Shown piece by piece: positions 11,201-18,731 of a stretch of 64,000 nucleotides of DNA. Origin of the DNA: Pirellulaceae bacterium (lineage in GTDB: Bacteria; Planctomycetota; Planctomycetia; Pirellulales; Pirellulaceae); NCBI GenBank assembly GCA_019636385.1, contig JAHBXT010000002.1:1240001-1304000 (forward strand), in the 5' to 3' direction. The translations under genes were made by a program, and so were the position numbers. Every line of letters begins with the position of its first letter. The stretch's first letter is position 1. Below the pieces are notes generated by a model. The model was not told the origin of the DNA. It ran no database searches and saw only the letters and a list, made by a program, of their open reading frames with translations.

Positions 11201-12975
11201 GCATCGGTGATCTCTGGCAATGCTTCCAGCAGATGGATGGTGTGCAGACCATCTCCTGCAATGGCAAAACGAATCGCGTCATGGCCTGCCAATGCATTGG
11301 CATCCAGAATGACCTGACGAAGCGAACCTGCACCGCTATCGTTGGCGTTGGTCACGATGAAGGTATCCAGCAGTCCATGCCATTCTGCCTGCATGGCAGC
11401 GCTAATGGCAATCTGCGTTTCGATCTCTCCAAGTTGGAACTCGAACAACCAGTTGCCACCTAAACTCTCGGTTCCAATGGCCGTCACGCTGGCCGCGATG
11501 TCAGCCCCCGTCAGATTCCTAAAATTCGTCAATAGCTCACGGCCCGCATCAGTGCTGGCCAGGTTGCACCCGTAGAACAACAGATCAGCTCGCTCGTTCA
11601 ACGAACCTGCCCAAGATGCAAATTCATCCTCGCGAGCGGTTACCGCCGACAAATCAAACCAGGTATCACCGAACTTAACCGCGCGGTCCGTGCCGTGAGT
11701 AATGAAGTGCACTGCATCAAAGCGCTGCTCCGTTTGCTGCAAGTAGGCGTTAATTGTCAGCAGCCCATCAGTATCTGCGCCCAACAATACCACTTCCAGC
11801 CGCGTCCCTGCGCCGGCTTGGTTTTGCAGGTCGTTCAAGAGCTGCTGGTAATCGGCCACGCCCTGATCCAAGAACACCAATTCGATCCGCTCAACGACTA
11901 CAGCCACCTCGCTCGCGGTCGTTAGAATCTGTGTCCAGGGGGCTGATATTCCAACCGGCTCCCGCGTGCCCGAGTTGGAAAACATCAACGCGTTTTCCAC
12001 CCCCGCTGATAGAGCTTCGATCCCAGAATTGCATACCTGAAATCGGCACTCAGCACTTTCGCGACTCGCCAGCATATCGGCAGCAGTGAACGATGCGAGG
12101 GATTGCAGCGCATCATCACCTCCAGGACTGGGGACAACGCTCAGGCCGCACAACAAGATCTCGCCGCCCGAGGTCAGTGAAACATCCGATTGTGTCAATT
12201 CCTCCAGCAGTCGCGTAATCTGCGCGATGCCTTCGTCCACCCGGTTAAGAATGTGGATGTCGCAGGTTGCGGCGGTCTGGCTTGTCTGTTGTTCAGTGAT
12301 CGGCCGGTCGACATCGTAGACTTCCGGCTGAGTCAGCATACATTCAAGGCGGTTGGCGGTGGCCACGGCAGATGCCGTCACTAGAGTTTCTGAGGCATAC
12401 GCCAGTACCCAATTGCCGCCCAGCGTAGTCCCATCCGCCGGTTCCCATGCCTTCTCGAGGATTGCTGCGTCATTCTGCAATTCGTCGATAAGCCGTTGCT
12501 GTTCGATCAGGCAAGTGTCGATAAAGGCCTCATCCAGTTGGTGGGGTTCGGTAGCCGGAGTGTCTACGGGATATATGTCAGAACTGGATGGTGTGACACT
12601 GTTGGCATCGAGCTCATCCTCAGACAAGGGGTCGGCGTTGTGCAGTGCTTCAGCCAAACCATCTGGGGATACGGTGGTTTCTTCTATGCCGAGTGAAGCT
12701 GTAGCCGCAATTTCTTCCGGCGCAAATAAGGCTTCCGGCAAGTAATCAAAATTGTCTCCCAGCGGATCGGCCCACGAGTCCACAGGCTGAGCGTTCAGCT
12801 CTGCAGCGGCTGCCACAATATCAATTGGAAGTGGGGTGGCGCTATACAGTATCCGCTCTTCCAGAATCGCTACATCCATGGGTCGGCGACGAACTTGACC
12901 GCTGAGGCGAGTGCGCCACCAACAGCGAAGTACCGTAATTAGGCCCAACAGGGTTTTCCAATGTTTACGAATCAT
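5140..12975 (-). CDS. giant LEPR-XLL / DUF4347 / DUF2341-LamG / cadherin surface protein, N-terminal part
   Basis: 2611 codons are open from ATG 12975 (GTG 12999 is an alternative) to a stop at 5140 reached only after a frameshift near 5260. Order of domains: a basic leader with LEERILYSATP near residue 40, a variant of the planctomycete LEPR-XLL signature; an acidic linker; a DUF4347 domain at about 350-535 (FITHGTD, LLFYGCNLAS); a beta-helix-like entry (TNANDSGAGSLRQVI); a second DUF4347-like domain at about 715-880 (ILSHGVAG, IYLLGCDV); DUF2341 at about 885-1010 (WQYRQTVTV); a LamG/concanavalin-like domain at about 1010-1215; cadherin repeats; two 148-residue repeats; a VCBS-like domain; a DNRLRE domain at about 1865-2045; another cadherin; and three more 148-residue repeats. 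It is probably an exported adhesin or matrix protein. No partner gene is evident and the nearest upstream genes are divergent. Confidence 0.85.
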   Translation of the reverse strand: MIRKHWKTLLGLITVLRCWWRTRLSGQVRRRPMDVAILEERILYSATPLPIDIVAAAAELNAQPVDSWADPLGDNFDYLPEALFAPEEIAATASLGIEETTVSPDGLAEALHNADPLSEDELDANSVTPSSSDIYPVDTPATEPHQLDEAFIDTCLIEQQRLIDELQNDAAILEKAWEPADGTTLGGNWVLAYASETLVTASAVATANRLECMLTQPEVYDVDRPITEQQTSQTAATCDIHILNRVDEGIAQITRLLEELTQSDVSLTSGGEILLCGLSVVPSPGGDDALQSLASFTAADMLASRESAECRFQVCNSGIEALSAGVENALMFSNSGTREPVGISAPWTQILTTASEVAVVVERIELVFLDQGVADYQQLLNDLQNQAGAGTRLEVVLLGADTDGLLTINAYLQQTEQRFDAVHFITHGTDRAVKFGDTWFDLSAVTAREDEFASWAGSLNERADLLFYGCNLASTDAGRELLTNFRNLTGADIAASVTAIGTESLGGNWLFEFQLGEIETQIAISAAMQAEWHGLLDTFIVTNANDSGAGSLRQVILDANALAGHDAIRFAIAGDGLHTIHLLEALPEITDAITIDGYSQPIVIDGSGTSAGSGLVLAEGSDGSWIIGLGITGFADAGLEINSHSTVLVGNHLWGNEASQLRIASTASDASLYANLIGSQAEVFWNSVGAESTEAQWHFTAQTALNPYQPALDQLQAKDVVLIDLQLEDSETLIRAVRQHALVFVYNSQSQSAADILNQVGNWAVQSESQIETFSILSHGVAGAFQLGSNWITADNLTDYQASLQVLGKSFSSDTKIYLLGCDVTGDLAGQLLVEQLAEITSAQVFASNNVTGADGDWILEYASTGAILSAAQGFTAVFDMEELYSAEVSLAWYNANWQYRQTVTVSAALLDGSTNASNFTILIDVTQASLRSTANGGNVGQADGGDILFTLSDGTTKLSHEIESYDAATGRIKAWVNVPTLSALSTTSLYVYYGNAAAANQWNDSGTWNSTYGGVWHLSNGSFGDSTANANNGTNVGSTNATGIIEDGRSFNGSNQNITVSDANSLDETQTFTISAWVRPTVNDSSWRTIVSKGPADNAWHYWFGIRNAQLEVYLVGTQYKSNYALTLNTWSHVAMTFDNATDTIVVYVNGSAVYTTTSASANPSANSSPLYIGRSVLNNEWWQGSIDEVRFQTTVESANSILAHYRTQSSPGTYTTFTGEVGPPIITSNGGGANAAVQINENSTFVTTVTASDPGSPPQTLTYSISGGADAAKFTIHSSTGVLSFITGPNYEIPTDVGTDNVYNVQVQVSDGALTTTQNIAVTVLDVNEAPTITNGYTYSLTSTNENTTSSGTLASTILAGASHADVDTGAVSGLAITATTGNGTWQYSTDGVTWRAFGAVSNTNALLITSSTQVRYIPDSANGETATFSYRAWDRTTGTASTNATANYGNASSNGGTTAYSANVASASMVVTSVNDAPTLTNGYTYSLTGTNEDTTSSGTLASAILTGASWADVDTGAVSGLAITATTGNGTWQYSTDGVTWRAFGAVSNTNALLITSSTQVRYIPDSANGETATFSYRAWDRTTGTASTNATANYGNASSNGGTTAYSTNVASGSMVVTSVNDAPSANVDTAIAVEAGGISNGSAGINPSGNVLTNDTDPDVGDTQAVIGVAAGIVANTVGSVGANVVGTYGSIIIAANGNFTYTVDNNNSTVQALKSAAETLSDVFTYTMQDSGGLTSTTQITVTIQGANDSPLITSNGGGATANVNVVENNKAVTTVTSADPDDNSPTYSIVGGLDAAKFTINSSTGALAFIVAPDFEAPNDSNQDNVYQVTVQASDGRGGSSTQTISVTVTDAVGTDVIYAFEDTYITSVNTGFNYGQSSSLIVDRSGGSIGNSRILIQFDLSAIPSDATITSATLIMNSTANGGAMNINVYRLTQAWTEGAQSGAAGAASWTQAQAGVNWTLAGGAFNSTVIATLNTGDTGQHSWNITSLVNSWYLGNFANFGLVIGSPDLGTTAITYDSSESGNGPQLLITFDTSNLPPTITSNGGGGSASISVDENQAAVTTVMATDANGDTLTYSIVGGTDGGAFNIHNQTGVLTFVNPPDYEAPTDSNLDNIYEVVVQVSDGQGGLDSQTIYVTVLNINDAPTLTNGYTYSLTGTNEDTTSSGTLASAILTGASWADVDAGAVSGLAITATTGNGTWQYSTDGVTWRAFGAVSNTSALLITSSTQVRYIPDSANGETATFSYRAWDQTTGTASTNATANYGNASSNGGTTAYSANVASASMVVTSVNDAPTLTNGYTYSLTGTNEDTTSSGTFASAILTGASWADVDTGAVSGLAITATTGNGTWQYSTDGVTWRAFGAVSNTNALLITSSTQVRYIPDDNNGETATFSYRAWDQTTGTASTNATANYGNASSNGGTTAYSANVASASMVVTSVNDAPTLTNGYTYSLTGTNEDTTSSGTLASAILTGASWADVDDGAVSGLAITATTGNGTWQYSTDGVTWRAFGAVSNTNALLITSSTQVRYIPDDNNGETATFSYRAWDQTTGTASTNATANYGNASPTAAQRRIRRTSRWPPSWSAMSMMHQFFLSKVATQSAIR
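5186..6517 (-). repeat. three tandem 444-bp coding repeats (148 residues each)
   Basis: Three consecutive near-identical units at 5186-5629, 5630-6073 and 6074-6517 inside the giant gene. Each runs from TLTNGYTYSLTGTNEDTTSS to MVVTSVNDAP. The period is exactly 444 bp, so the frame is kept, apart from the single G missing near 5260 in the first unit. The repeat carries motifs such as NGTWQYSTDGVTWRAFG and is bacterial Ig/cadherin-like. Confidence 0.9.
8093..8980 (-). repeat. two tandem 444-bp coding repeats of the same family
   Basis: Units at 8093-8536 and 8537-8980, highly similar to the three copies at 5186-6517 and to the partial copy at 2960-3288. They are separated from the other copies by VCBS, cadherin and DNRLRE domains. 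The near-identity at DNA level suggests recent duplication or gene conversion. Confidence 0.88.
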
Positions 12976-12999
12976 CTGTTTCAATGCTGCACCCTGCAC

Positions 13000-13528
13000 G
13001 AGCGTTTCACATTCCAGAAGTTAGGCACGCCAGACGGTGCGTCCTTGGTTGGCGCATTGCCCCTGGGTGAGAGTAGCTGTGGGAACCGAAGCCTTTACCG
13101 CTTGCCTGGAGATTGTCAATCAGAAGATCGGACGGGGCTGAGTAAACTCTAGCGGGCGACCCATAAGATTGCGCTTGGAATGAAACTAGCGGCTGAAGCG
13201 ATCATGACGTCCACGAAGTCTAGGCCGCAGTTGTAATCTGCCGTTTGAATGAATAAACAGGATCATGAGGCGGCTGATCAGTCACAATTTTGATTGGTAT
13301 CGTCTCCTGAATACACTGATTATCCCATCTGTATGGGCTTAGAGACGCAAGAAACGGTTGCAACTACTAGCGTGTGTCGTGGTCTTTAAAGATGCAGCCG
13401 TTCACGCTAAAGCCCAGCGTCGGCCATGGGAGACCCCTTAACGGCAGAACGAAGCTCATTGAAATTTCTCTCTATTTTGTAAGAAAACATATCTGCAGAC
13501 TGGCCTTGGTTAATCAGCATACAGATCT
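13000..13528. other. intergenic region between divergent genes
   Basis: About 530 bp (up to 667 bp, depending on the start of the sugar transferase) separate the giant surface gene on the minus strand from the exopolysaccharide block on the plus strand. It must contain both promoters, but I see no convincing -35/-10 pair, RNA gene or riboswitch. Short open frames here lack any recognisable protein. Confidence 0.6.
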
Positions 13529-13666
13529 GTGAATGATTACGCGAAAACAAAAGGCTTTCTGTTTGCGAGCCGGTTCTGTGGGAATTACTATAGCTTTTCA
13601 AGGCCCCTACCTAACGACGTTACCGCCCCTATCCAACGGCGTTGTCGGTGGGCGAATTTGTATCGC

Positions 13667-14521
13667 ATGTGCCAAATGATGAAACTGAACGCCCATTTGC
13701 AAAATTTGGCTACAGCCGCGATCACCGAAACGACTTGCCGAAGCAGTCCGACCGACACAGAGAGTGAAAGCTCCAAAGCTACCATTCATCGGAGTTTGCG
13801 AGAGTCGCCGGCGGCCCTCTCGCTATTCGTCTCAGCGAACGCGTTTCCGCTGGCTGATGAGTTAGCCCACAGTGAAGACGAGCGCAAGCGAAGAGCATTT
13901 CAGCATTGTCGGCATCGCCCGATTCCAAGCTGGAAGCGAGCCATGGATATCGTGATTAGCGTGTTTCTAGCTGTGCTTTTGCTGCCGGTACTAGCTGGAA
14001 TTAGTTTACTAGTACTGGTCGTGTCGGGCCGGCCCGTTCTGTTTCGTCAGAAGCGCTTAGGAGAGATGGGTCGAGAATTTGTGATATTCAAATTCAGGAC
14101 GCTTCACGAAAGCCCAGTCGCCACCGAAGACCACCGTCAATTTGTAGCTGACTTGATGGACAGTACTCAAGCTGCTGCCAAGCCTGATTTATCAAAGCGA
14201 ATGATTCCGGGTGGCCGACTGCTGCGTAGTACATCGCTGGACGAACTGCCGCAACTACTGAATATTTTGCGTGGCGAAATGAGTCTGATTGGGCCGAGAC
14301 CGGACGTATTGAGGTGGGAAGACTACGAACCTGAGCAGCTCAAGCGATTCGAAGTATTGCCCGGCGTAACCGGTCTGTGGCAAGTCAGCGGCAAGAACAA
14401 GCTGACGTTCAACGAGATGGTTCAGAAGGACCTGGAATATATTCAACGGCGATCGCTCAGGCTGGATATGAGCATCCTACTGAAAACGATAAAGCTGGTC
14501 GCACGTCAGGATAATAACTAA
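13667..14521 (+). CDS. undecaprenyl-phosphate-type sugar transferase (initiating glycosyltransferase)
   Basis: Bacterial sugar transferase family (PF02397). Enzymes of this family move a sugar-1-phosphate from a nucleotide sugar to the polyprenyl phosphate carrier at the inner membrane, the first step of exopolysaccharide assembly. Seen: one hydrophobic segment (AMDIVISVFLAVLLLPVLAG), then the FRQKRLG and FKFRT motifs, RSTSLDELPQL, the LIGPRPD motif and LPGVTGLWQVSGK. About 90 residues before the membrane segment are low in complexity and not part of the family core. The frame is open from GTG 13529. I chose ATG 13667 (284 aa) without SD support; ATGs at 13676/13679 or a start nearer the core are possible. 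It heads a same-strand run of polysaccharide genes. Confidence 0.85.
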   Translation: MCQMMKLNAHLQNLATAAITETTCRSSPTDTESESSKATIHRSLRESPAALSLFVSANAFPLADELAHSEDERKRRAFQHCRHRPIPSWKRAMDIVISVFLAVLLLPVLAGISLLVLVVSGRPVLFRQKRLGEMGREFVIFKFRTLHESPVATEDHRQFVADLMDSTQAAAKPDLSKRMIPGGRLLRSTSLDELPQLLNILRGEMSLIGPRPDVLRWEDYEPEQLKRFEVLPGVTGLWQVSGKNKLTFNEMVQKDLEYIQRRSLRLDMSILLKTIKLVARQDNN

Positions 14522-14594
14522 CGCTCGCTGTGAACTAGAGCAAGCTACACGCCAGAAATTGTGCATTGTTTGTTGTCAACTTTGAGAACTCAAC

Positions 14595-15647
14595 ATGATT
14601 CGAATTGGTACGGTTGGATTGGGGTACTGGGGCCCTAATCTACTGCGGTGCTTGACCGAAATCCCGAATTGCAAAGTAACAGCGGTTTGTGATCAACGGC
14701 CAGATCAGTTGCTGCGCATGCGCGAGCGACACCCAAGCGTACGCTGTTTCCAAGATTTTTCACAGATGTTGGAGAGCAATCTAGTTGACGCGGTGGTCAT
14801 TGCTACTCCGACGACCACGCACTTTCCTTTGGCCATGCAAGCTCTGGAACGAGGGCTGCATGTCATGGTGGAAAAGCCCTTGGCGCAAACGTCGGAACAG
14901 TGTCGCGACATGATAGCGACGGCTGAATCACTGTCGAGAGTGTTATTCGTGGGCCACGTGTTTCTGCATTCTACGCCAGTACTGAAGCTGAAAGAACTGA
15001 TCGACCAAGGAGAGCTAGGGCGACTGAGCTACATCAGCAGTCGGCGACTGAATCTCGGGCCAGTTCGAAAAGATGTAGGCGCTTTGTATGACCTGGCGAC
15101 GCACGACATCTCGATGATGCTATACCTCCTGGACGATAATCCTCTGCGAGTTAGCTGCACCGGAATCGACTTGTTGAAGCCTGGTAATCACGATGTCTGT
15201 AATTTGACAATGCATTTTCCAGAGAACCGCATGGGCATGATCCATGTCAGTTGGCTGGACCCGCGTAAGGAACGCGTATTGACGGTTGTCGGGGACAAGA
15301 AGATGGCCGTGTACGACGACTTGGATCAAGAAAAGATCAAGGTGTTCGACAAGGGGGTCAATTTACCTCCACCGGCCGGCGATTTTGCCGAATTCCAGTT
15401 CTCCTATCGACACGGCGGGAGTTATAGCCCGTACCTGAATGAGAAAGAACCGCTGAAGGCGGAGTGCACTGATTTCATACGCTGCATTGTGGATGGCGGC
15501 TTGCCAGTCACAGGCGGGGAAAATGGTTTGGCAGTGGTTGAAGTGTTGGAAGCTGCACATCGTTCGCTGCTTCGCGACGGTGCTCCCGTCTGGTTGGGCA
15601 CAGATATCGAGCTTGACGAGCGGCACGCTTCGCGAGCAGCACGTTGA
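14595..15647 (+). CDS. Gfo/Idh/MocA-family sugar-nucleotide dehydrogenase (WbpB/WlbA-like)
   Basis: 350-residue NAD(P)-dependent oxidoreductase. The N-terminal Rossmann fold starts MIRIGTVGLGYWG, the family's EKP motif is at residues 93-95 (MVEKPLA), and the substrate region contains ATHDISMM with the likely catalytic His. Size and order with the next two genes (acetyltransferase, DegT aminotransferase) match the WbpB-WbpD-WbpE set, which oxidises C3 of UDP-GlcNAcA, aminates it and N-acetylates it to give a 2,3-diacetamido sugar. The function is inferred from family and context; another 3-keto-sugar route is possible. ATG 14595 begins at the expected place for the fold. The next gene starts 26 nt after the stop. 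Confidence 0.88.
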   Translation: MIRIGTVGLGYWGPNLLRCLTEIPNCKVTAVCDQRPDQLLRMRERHPSVRCFQDFSQMLESNLVDAVVIATPTTTHFPLAMQALERGLHVMVEKPLAQTSEQCRDMIATAESLSRVLFVGHVFLHSTPVLKLKELIDQGELGRLSYISSRRLNLGPVRKDVGALYDLATHDISMMLYLLDDNPLRVSCTGIDLLKPGNHDVCNLTMHFPENRMGMIHVSWLDPRKERVLTVVGDKKMAVYDDLDQEKIKVFDKGVNLPPPAGDFAEFQFSYRHGGSYSPYLNEKEPLKAECTDFIRCIVDGGLPVTGGENGLAVVEVLEAAHRSLLRDGAPVWLGTDIELDERHASRAAR

Positions 15648-15673
15648 CTGGCCTGGCGCTACTGGAGCGGCTT

Positions 15674-16315
15674 ATGAAAGTTAACATTCACCCTCAAGCA
15701 CTGGTCGAATCGTCAGACATCGGCGAAGGCACTAGTATCTGGGCATTTGCTCATGTCATGCAGAATGTGCGAATTGGCAGTGGTTGTAACATCGGCGACC
15801 ACACATTCCTGGAATCAGGCGCTTCGGTCGGCAACCAGGTAACCATCAAGAACCAGGTCTGCATTTGGGAAGGGATCACTATCGAAGACGGTGTACTGAT
15901 CGGCCCGCGCGTCACGTTTACCAACGATCGCTATCCGCGATCTCCGAGAATGCCAGAAGCCCAACAGCGTTATACCGTCCGCGAAAACTGGTTGTGCCGG
16001 ACGGTTGTTCGCTGGGGCTGTTCGATTGGTGCAGGGGCGGTTATCTGCCCAGGACTAGAGCTGGGATATTACTCGGTGATCGCAGCCGGTGCCGTGGTTA
16101 GTCGGAATGTGCCAGCGTTTTCATTGGTTCGTGGCAATCCAGCCCGATTCGCTGGGAACATGTGCAGTTGTGGACAGCCGCTGAAAGGGCCGTGGGAGAG
16201 CACCCAGTGTGGCCAGTGCGGTGAAACCGGTTGTAGCAGGCAGGAGCGACTGAATAGCCGGCTTTCGCTGGCATCGCATGTTGAATCGACGTCCGGCTTT
16301 AAGCAGCATAGTTAA
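15674..16315 (+). CDS. left-handed beta-helix N-acyltransferase (WbpD/WlbB-like)
   Basis: 213-residue hexapeptide-repeat transferase. Repeats such as IGSGCNIGDHTFLESGASVG and the run from ITIEDGVLIGP to GAVICPGLELG fold as a left-handed beta helix; NDRYPRSPR is typical of the WbpD/WlbB branch that acetylates the 3-amino group of UDP-2-acetamido-3-amino sugars with acetyl-CoA. ATG 15674 is preferred over TTG 15644 because ggagcgg lies a few bases upstream. The C-terminus (about 165-190) has CSCG and CGQCGETGC, a four-cysteine pattern like a small zinc ribbon. It lies between the dehydrogenase and the aminotransferase, so all three probably work on one sugar. Confidence 0.87.
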   Translation: MKVNIHPQALVESSDIGEGTSIWAFAHVMQNVRIGSGCNIGDHTFLESGASVGNQVTIKNQVCIWEGITIEDGVLIGPRVTFTNDRYPRSPRMPEAQQRYTVRENWLCRTVVRWGCSIGAGAVICPGLELGYYSVIAAGAVVSRNVPAFSLVRGNPARFAGNMCSCGQPLKGPWESTQCGQCGETGCSRQERLNSRLSLASHVESTSGFKQHS

Positions 16316-16406
16316 TCGGCCTAGTCGCATCGTGTGCACCGCCATTTTCAGAGCGTTGGGCGATCAAAGGCCATAGAATCACATCCGGATACATACCCAA
16401 ATCAAC

Positions 16407-17564
16407 ATGAACGCCAGACCTCAGCCCAATACTGGCCGCAATTTGCCGCCAATCCCACTTGTAGATTTAGCCACTCAGTCGCAGCAAATTCGCGATGAAG
16501 TTCTGCAGCGCATGGCGCGGGTAATTGACGAAGGCCGGTATATACTTGGCCAGGAAGTAGCCGAGTTTGAAACTCAATTTGCACAATACTGCCAAGTGCC
16601 GCATTGCGTCGGAGTAGCCAACGGAACGGACGCGCTGCATCTGGCACTGAAAGTCCTGGGCATCGGTCCAGGTGATGAAGTCATAACCGTGGGAAATTCA
16701 TTTGCGGCTACCGCATTCGCCATCGCTTATACGGGTGCCACAGCGGTATTGGTCGACATTGACCCTCAAACATACAATATCGACGCCAACTTGGTTGAAG
16801 AAGCGGTCACATCTAGAACTCGCGCCATTCTGCCCGTTCACCTCTACGGGCATCCAGCCCCGATGAGAGAGATACTGGATATTGCTGGCAGGCACAATCT
16901 GCGAGTCGTAGAGGACTGCGCACAATCGCACGGCGCAGAAATCAGTGGCCAGCGCTGTGGGTCGTTCGGGGACATAGGTTGTTTCAGCTTTTATCCCGGC
17001 AAGAATCTTGGAGCCTTTGGCGACGGTGGCGGAATTGTAACTCGCGATCCGGACATCGCTGAGCAATTAACGTTGTGGCGAAATTACGGCCAAAAGGTCA
17101 AGAATCGTCACGACTTGCTGGGGTTCAATTGCCGGTTAGATACGCTGCAAGCCTGTGTGCTGTTGACCAAGATGCAGTATATCCAGCAATGGACTGAACA
17201 ACGGCGTCAGGTAGCGGCTTGGTACACTGAGGAACTGCGTGATACCGAACTAGAATTACCCAGTGAGCAGGCTGGATACAAGCATGTCTATCACTTGTAT
17301 GTCGTTCGCCACCGGCAACGCGACCGATTAAGCGCGCACTTGGCCCAGCAGAATATTGCCTGCGGCGTGCATTACCCCAATCCGCTCTATCGAGCACAAC
17401 CATTTCACGGTGCGATAACCTTGCCCTGGGGATTGCCGGTTTGCAGTCAGTACTCCAACGAGATCCTGTCGTTGCCTTTGTATCCTGAAATGACTCGGCA
17501 CCAAGTGGAACGTGTTGCGGAGGGTGTTCGCACCTTTGTCTCAAGCGCAGTTGGCAAGTCGTAA
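16407..17564 (+). CDS. DegT/DnrJ/EryC1 sugar aminotransferase (WbpE/WlbC-like)
   Basis: 385-residue PLP-dependent aminotransferase of the sugar aminotransferase family. The PLP-binding Lys is K199 in SFYPGKNLGAFGDGG; D170 in VVEDCAQSHG should contact the pyridine nitrogen. The substrate-side motif GFNCRLDTLQACVL and the tail LPLYPEM are typical of this branch. It would transfer an amino group, usually from glutamate, to a 3-keto sugar nucleotide made by the dehydrogenase two genes upstream. ATG 16407 lacks a strong SD but fits the family start. A 91-nt gap separates it from the acyltransferase. Confidence 0.9.
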   Translation: MNARPQPNTGRNLPPIPLVDLATQSQQIRDEVLQRMARVIDEGRYILGQEVAEFETQFAQYCQVPHCVGVANGTDALHLALKVLGIGPGDEVITVGNSFAATAFAIAYTGATAVLVDIDPQTYNIDANLVEEAVTSRTRAILPVHLYGHPAPMREILDIAGRHNLRVVEDCAQSHGAEISGQRCGSFGDIGCFSFYPGKNLGAFGDGGGIVTRDPDIAEQLTLWRNYGQKVKNRHDLLGFNCRLDTLQACVLLTKMQYIQQWTEQRRQVAAWYTEELRDTELELPSEQAGYKHVYHLYVVRHRQRDRLSAHLAQQNIACGVHYPNPLYRAQPFHGAITLPWGLPVCSQYSNEILSLPLYPEMTRHQVERVAEGVRTFVSSAVGKS

Positions 17565-17617
17565 ATTGCCAGGCAGACAAACGCCCTTCGGACACCGGAC
17601 TATCTAGGAGTGGATCG

Positions 17618-18652
17618 TTGTTGACGATACGTGACTACCGGGAGATTCCCGAATGGGACGAATTCGTGCGCCGCCATCCCAAGGGATCCGCCTTGCATAC
17701 TGGCGCTATGATTCGTAGCCACGAGGCAACGAAGAAGCATATCCCTTATGCTATCGGTGCCCTGGATTCTACCGGTAAACTGTGTGCGCTGTTGGTCGCC
17801 GTTCGCGTCACGACAGGTGCACACGCAGCCTCGACCATGGCCACACGCTCCATTCAGTTTGCTGAGCCAATTTATTTGGAGGAAGCGAATGGACATCTGG
17901 GGGTCAGACTGCTGATCGCGCAACACGATGCCTACATGGCGTCGCGAGCGTTGTTCGCCGAAGTGCGTCCGCTGTTTGATGTAAGCGCTGGCCAAGACCC
18001 GCTGGTGGACTGCGGATACCAGAAGCTGGGCTACGTGAATTATGAACTGCCGTTGTGTTCCTGCGAGGACGAGCTGTTTAGACGTTTGGGAGGCAAACGT
18101 CGCAATAATGTGCGCAGCGCACAGCGCAAGGGAGTTGAGGTTCGAGAACAGAACACACCCCAGGGCATCGCAGAATTCTATGCGCTGGTATGTGCAAGCT
18201 ACGCGCGATCGAAGTTGCCGGTGGTGGACTGTTCGCTCTTTGAAGCTGCCTCCAAGGAGTTCCTGGCCCAGCACTGGCGAATCTACACAGCATATTTCGA
18301 GGGGCGAGCGGTTTCATCGGGCTGCTTTCTGGCTTTTAAAAACCGGGTTATTTGTTGGTACGCCGGAACTTTGCGTATTCCCGGAGTTCCCGCAATGAGC
18401 TGTTTGTTCTGGCACGCTATGCGGACGTTTGCAGCCGAAGGGTACGAGGTATTTGACTTGGCAGGTGGCGGCTGGGAGGGTGAGAGTTATGGCCCTGGTC
18501 AATTCAAATCAAAATTTGGTGGCCAACAAACCAATTTCGGTAGATACCGCAAGGTCTACTCGCCGTGGAAAATGAAAGTTGCTAACGCGATTTATCAGCG
18601 AGTTCGAGACTTTCTGGCCCCCGGCGAAGAACTAGCAAGAGCCTCCAAGTAG
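17618..18652 (+). CDS. FemAB/BioF2-like GNAT acyltransferase of the polysaccharide block
   Basis: 344 residues made of two GNAT-like halves, as in FemA/FemB-type aminoacyl or acyl transferases and the Acetyltransf_6 family. Seen: GGKRRNNVRSAQRKGVEV, typical of the start of the second half, then FKNRVICWYAGT and a C-terminal FDLAGGGWEGESYGPGQFKSKFGG followed by FGRYRKVYSPW, a pattern shared by FemAB-like proteins of exopolysaccharide clusters. The substrate is unknown; acylation of a polysaccharide intermediate is inferred from position. The TTG start at 17618 is supported by aggag at 17606-17610. Confidence 0.75.
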   Translation: MLTIRDYREIPEWDEFVRRHPKGSALHTGAMIRSHEATKKHIPYAIGALDSTGKLCALLVAVRVTTGAHAASTMATRSIQFAEPIYLEEANGHLGVRLLIAQHDAYMASRALFAEVRPLFDVSAGQDPLVDCGYQKLGYVNYELPLCSCEDELFRRLGGKRRNNVRSAQRKGVEVREQNTPQGIAEFYALVCASYARSKLPVVDCSLFEAASKEFLAQHWRIYTAYFEGRAVSSGCFLAFKNRVICWYAGTLRIPGVPAMSCLFWHAMRTFAAEGYEVFDLAGGGWEGESYGPGQFKSKFGGQQTNFGRYRKVYSPWKMKVANAIYQRVRDFLAPGEELARASK

Positions 18653-18731
18653 ATCAGGTCGCGCTCAGCCAACTAGCGCTCGTTGTACTAGCGATAACTG
18701 AATCCATCCGAGTTTGAGAATTTCGTTCCCC

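Noticed and set aside
13398..13450. Possible cyclic di-GMP riboswitch before the polysaccharide genes
   Set aside because: Only a few bases (cacgctaaagc, ccatggg) recall the class I aptamer; the conserved tetraloop-receptor and pairing pattern are not there.
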